NCBI RefSeq assembly: GCF_900163965.1
Contig: NZ_FULE01000034.1
Coordinates: forward strand, 1 to 64,000
Direction: 5' to 3'
DNA from: Vibrio ruber DSM 16370
GTDB taxonomy: Bacteria > Pseudomonadota > Gammaproteobacteria > Enterobacterales > Vibrionaceae
DNA length: 64,000 nucleotides
This document shows, one piece after another, positions 63,978 to 64,000 of the stretch; position 1 is the first letter of the stretch, and each line of letters opens with the position of its first letter. The translations under genes and the position numbers were made by a program. Under the pieces are notes generated by a model that saw only the letters and a program-made list of their open reading frames with translations, had not been told where the DNA came from and made no database searches.

Positions 63978-64000
63978 AAGTATCAACCGAGTATTGCTCA

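Overview
The window reads as a piece of the main chromosome of a gammaproteobacterium of the genus Vibrio or a close relative. I infer this from protein sequence and gene order: a very long PstC and PstA pair, phoBR followed by a pstS-like gene, ppx-ppk, tgt-queA with yajC-secDF, the complete iscRSUA-hscBA-fdx-iscX operon, rodZ-ispG-hisS-yfgM-bamB-der, and xseA facing guaBA. I cannot name a species. No rRNA, tRNA or CRISPR array was recognised.

Layout. 1-3200 holds the cut end of an IS3-family element, a degraded fragment, a DUF1904 gene, an NfsA-like nitroreductase and a complete IS4-family element whose transposase start codon abuts a terminator. 3200-6050 (minus strand) holds yfhL, trhP (yegQ) and rdgC. 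6260-18930 is a phosphate block: a Pho box, phoB-phoR-pstS, the opposing ppx-ppk pair, then pstC-pstA-pstB-phoU. 19000-20800 is a divergent peroxiredoxin/oxyR pair. 21290-24530 is the glyoxylate shunt, aceB-aceA. Next come a CBS-domain gene, then queA, tgt, yajC, secD, secF, suhB and trmJ. 32700-38840 is the isc operon, led by two abutting IscR-like boxes and carrying a 264-bp MITE-like insertion between iscX and the operon terminator. Then pepB, ndk, rlmN, the rodZ-to-bamB operon, der, yfgJ, xseA, guaB and guaA.

From about 54,800 to the right edge the window is accessory: a GC-rich orphan stretch, a DsbA-family gene whose start overlaps a truncated MBL-hydrolase remnant, LysR genes (one broken), small unrecognised genes, a DUF4865/CMD pair divergent from a LysR gene, an MFS exporter, a chemoreceptor and soxR. 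The last 50 bases contain a well-formed SoxR-type promoter firing out of the window.

How the parts work together: PhoR/PhoB sense phosphate starvation through the Pst transporter and PhoU. Ppk and Ppx make and break polyphosphate. The isc genes build iron-sulphur clusters that serve RlmN, IspG, SoxR, YfhL and IscR in this same window. OxyR with the peroxiredoxin, and SoxR, cover peroxide and redox stress. No wholly new defence or mobile system was found. The points most worth a second look are the large periplasmic domains of PstC and PstA, the SoxR promoter at the right edge, the isc-operon MITE, the transposase-blocking terminator and the MBL/DsbA deletion junction.
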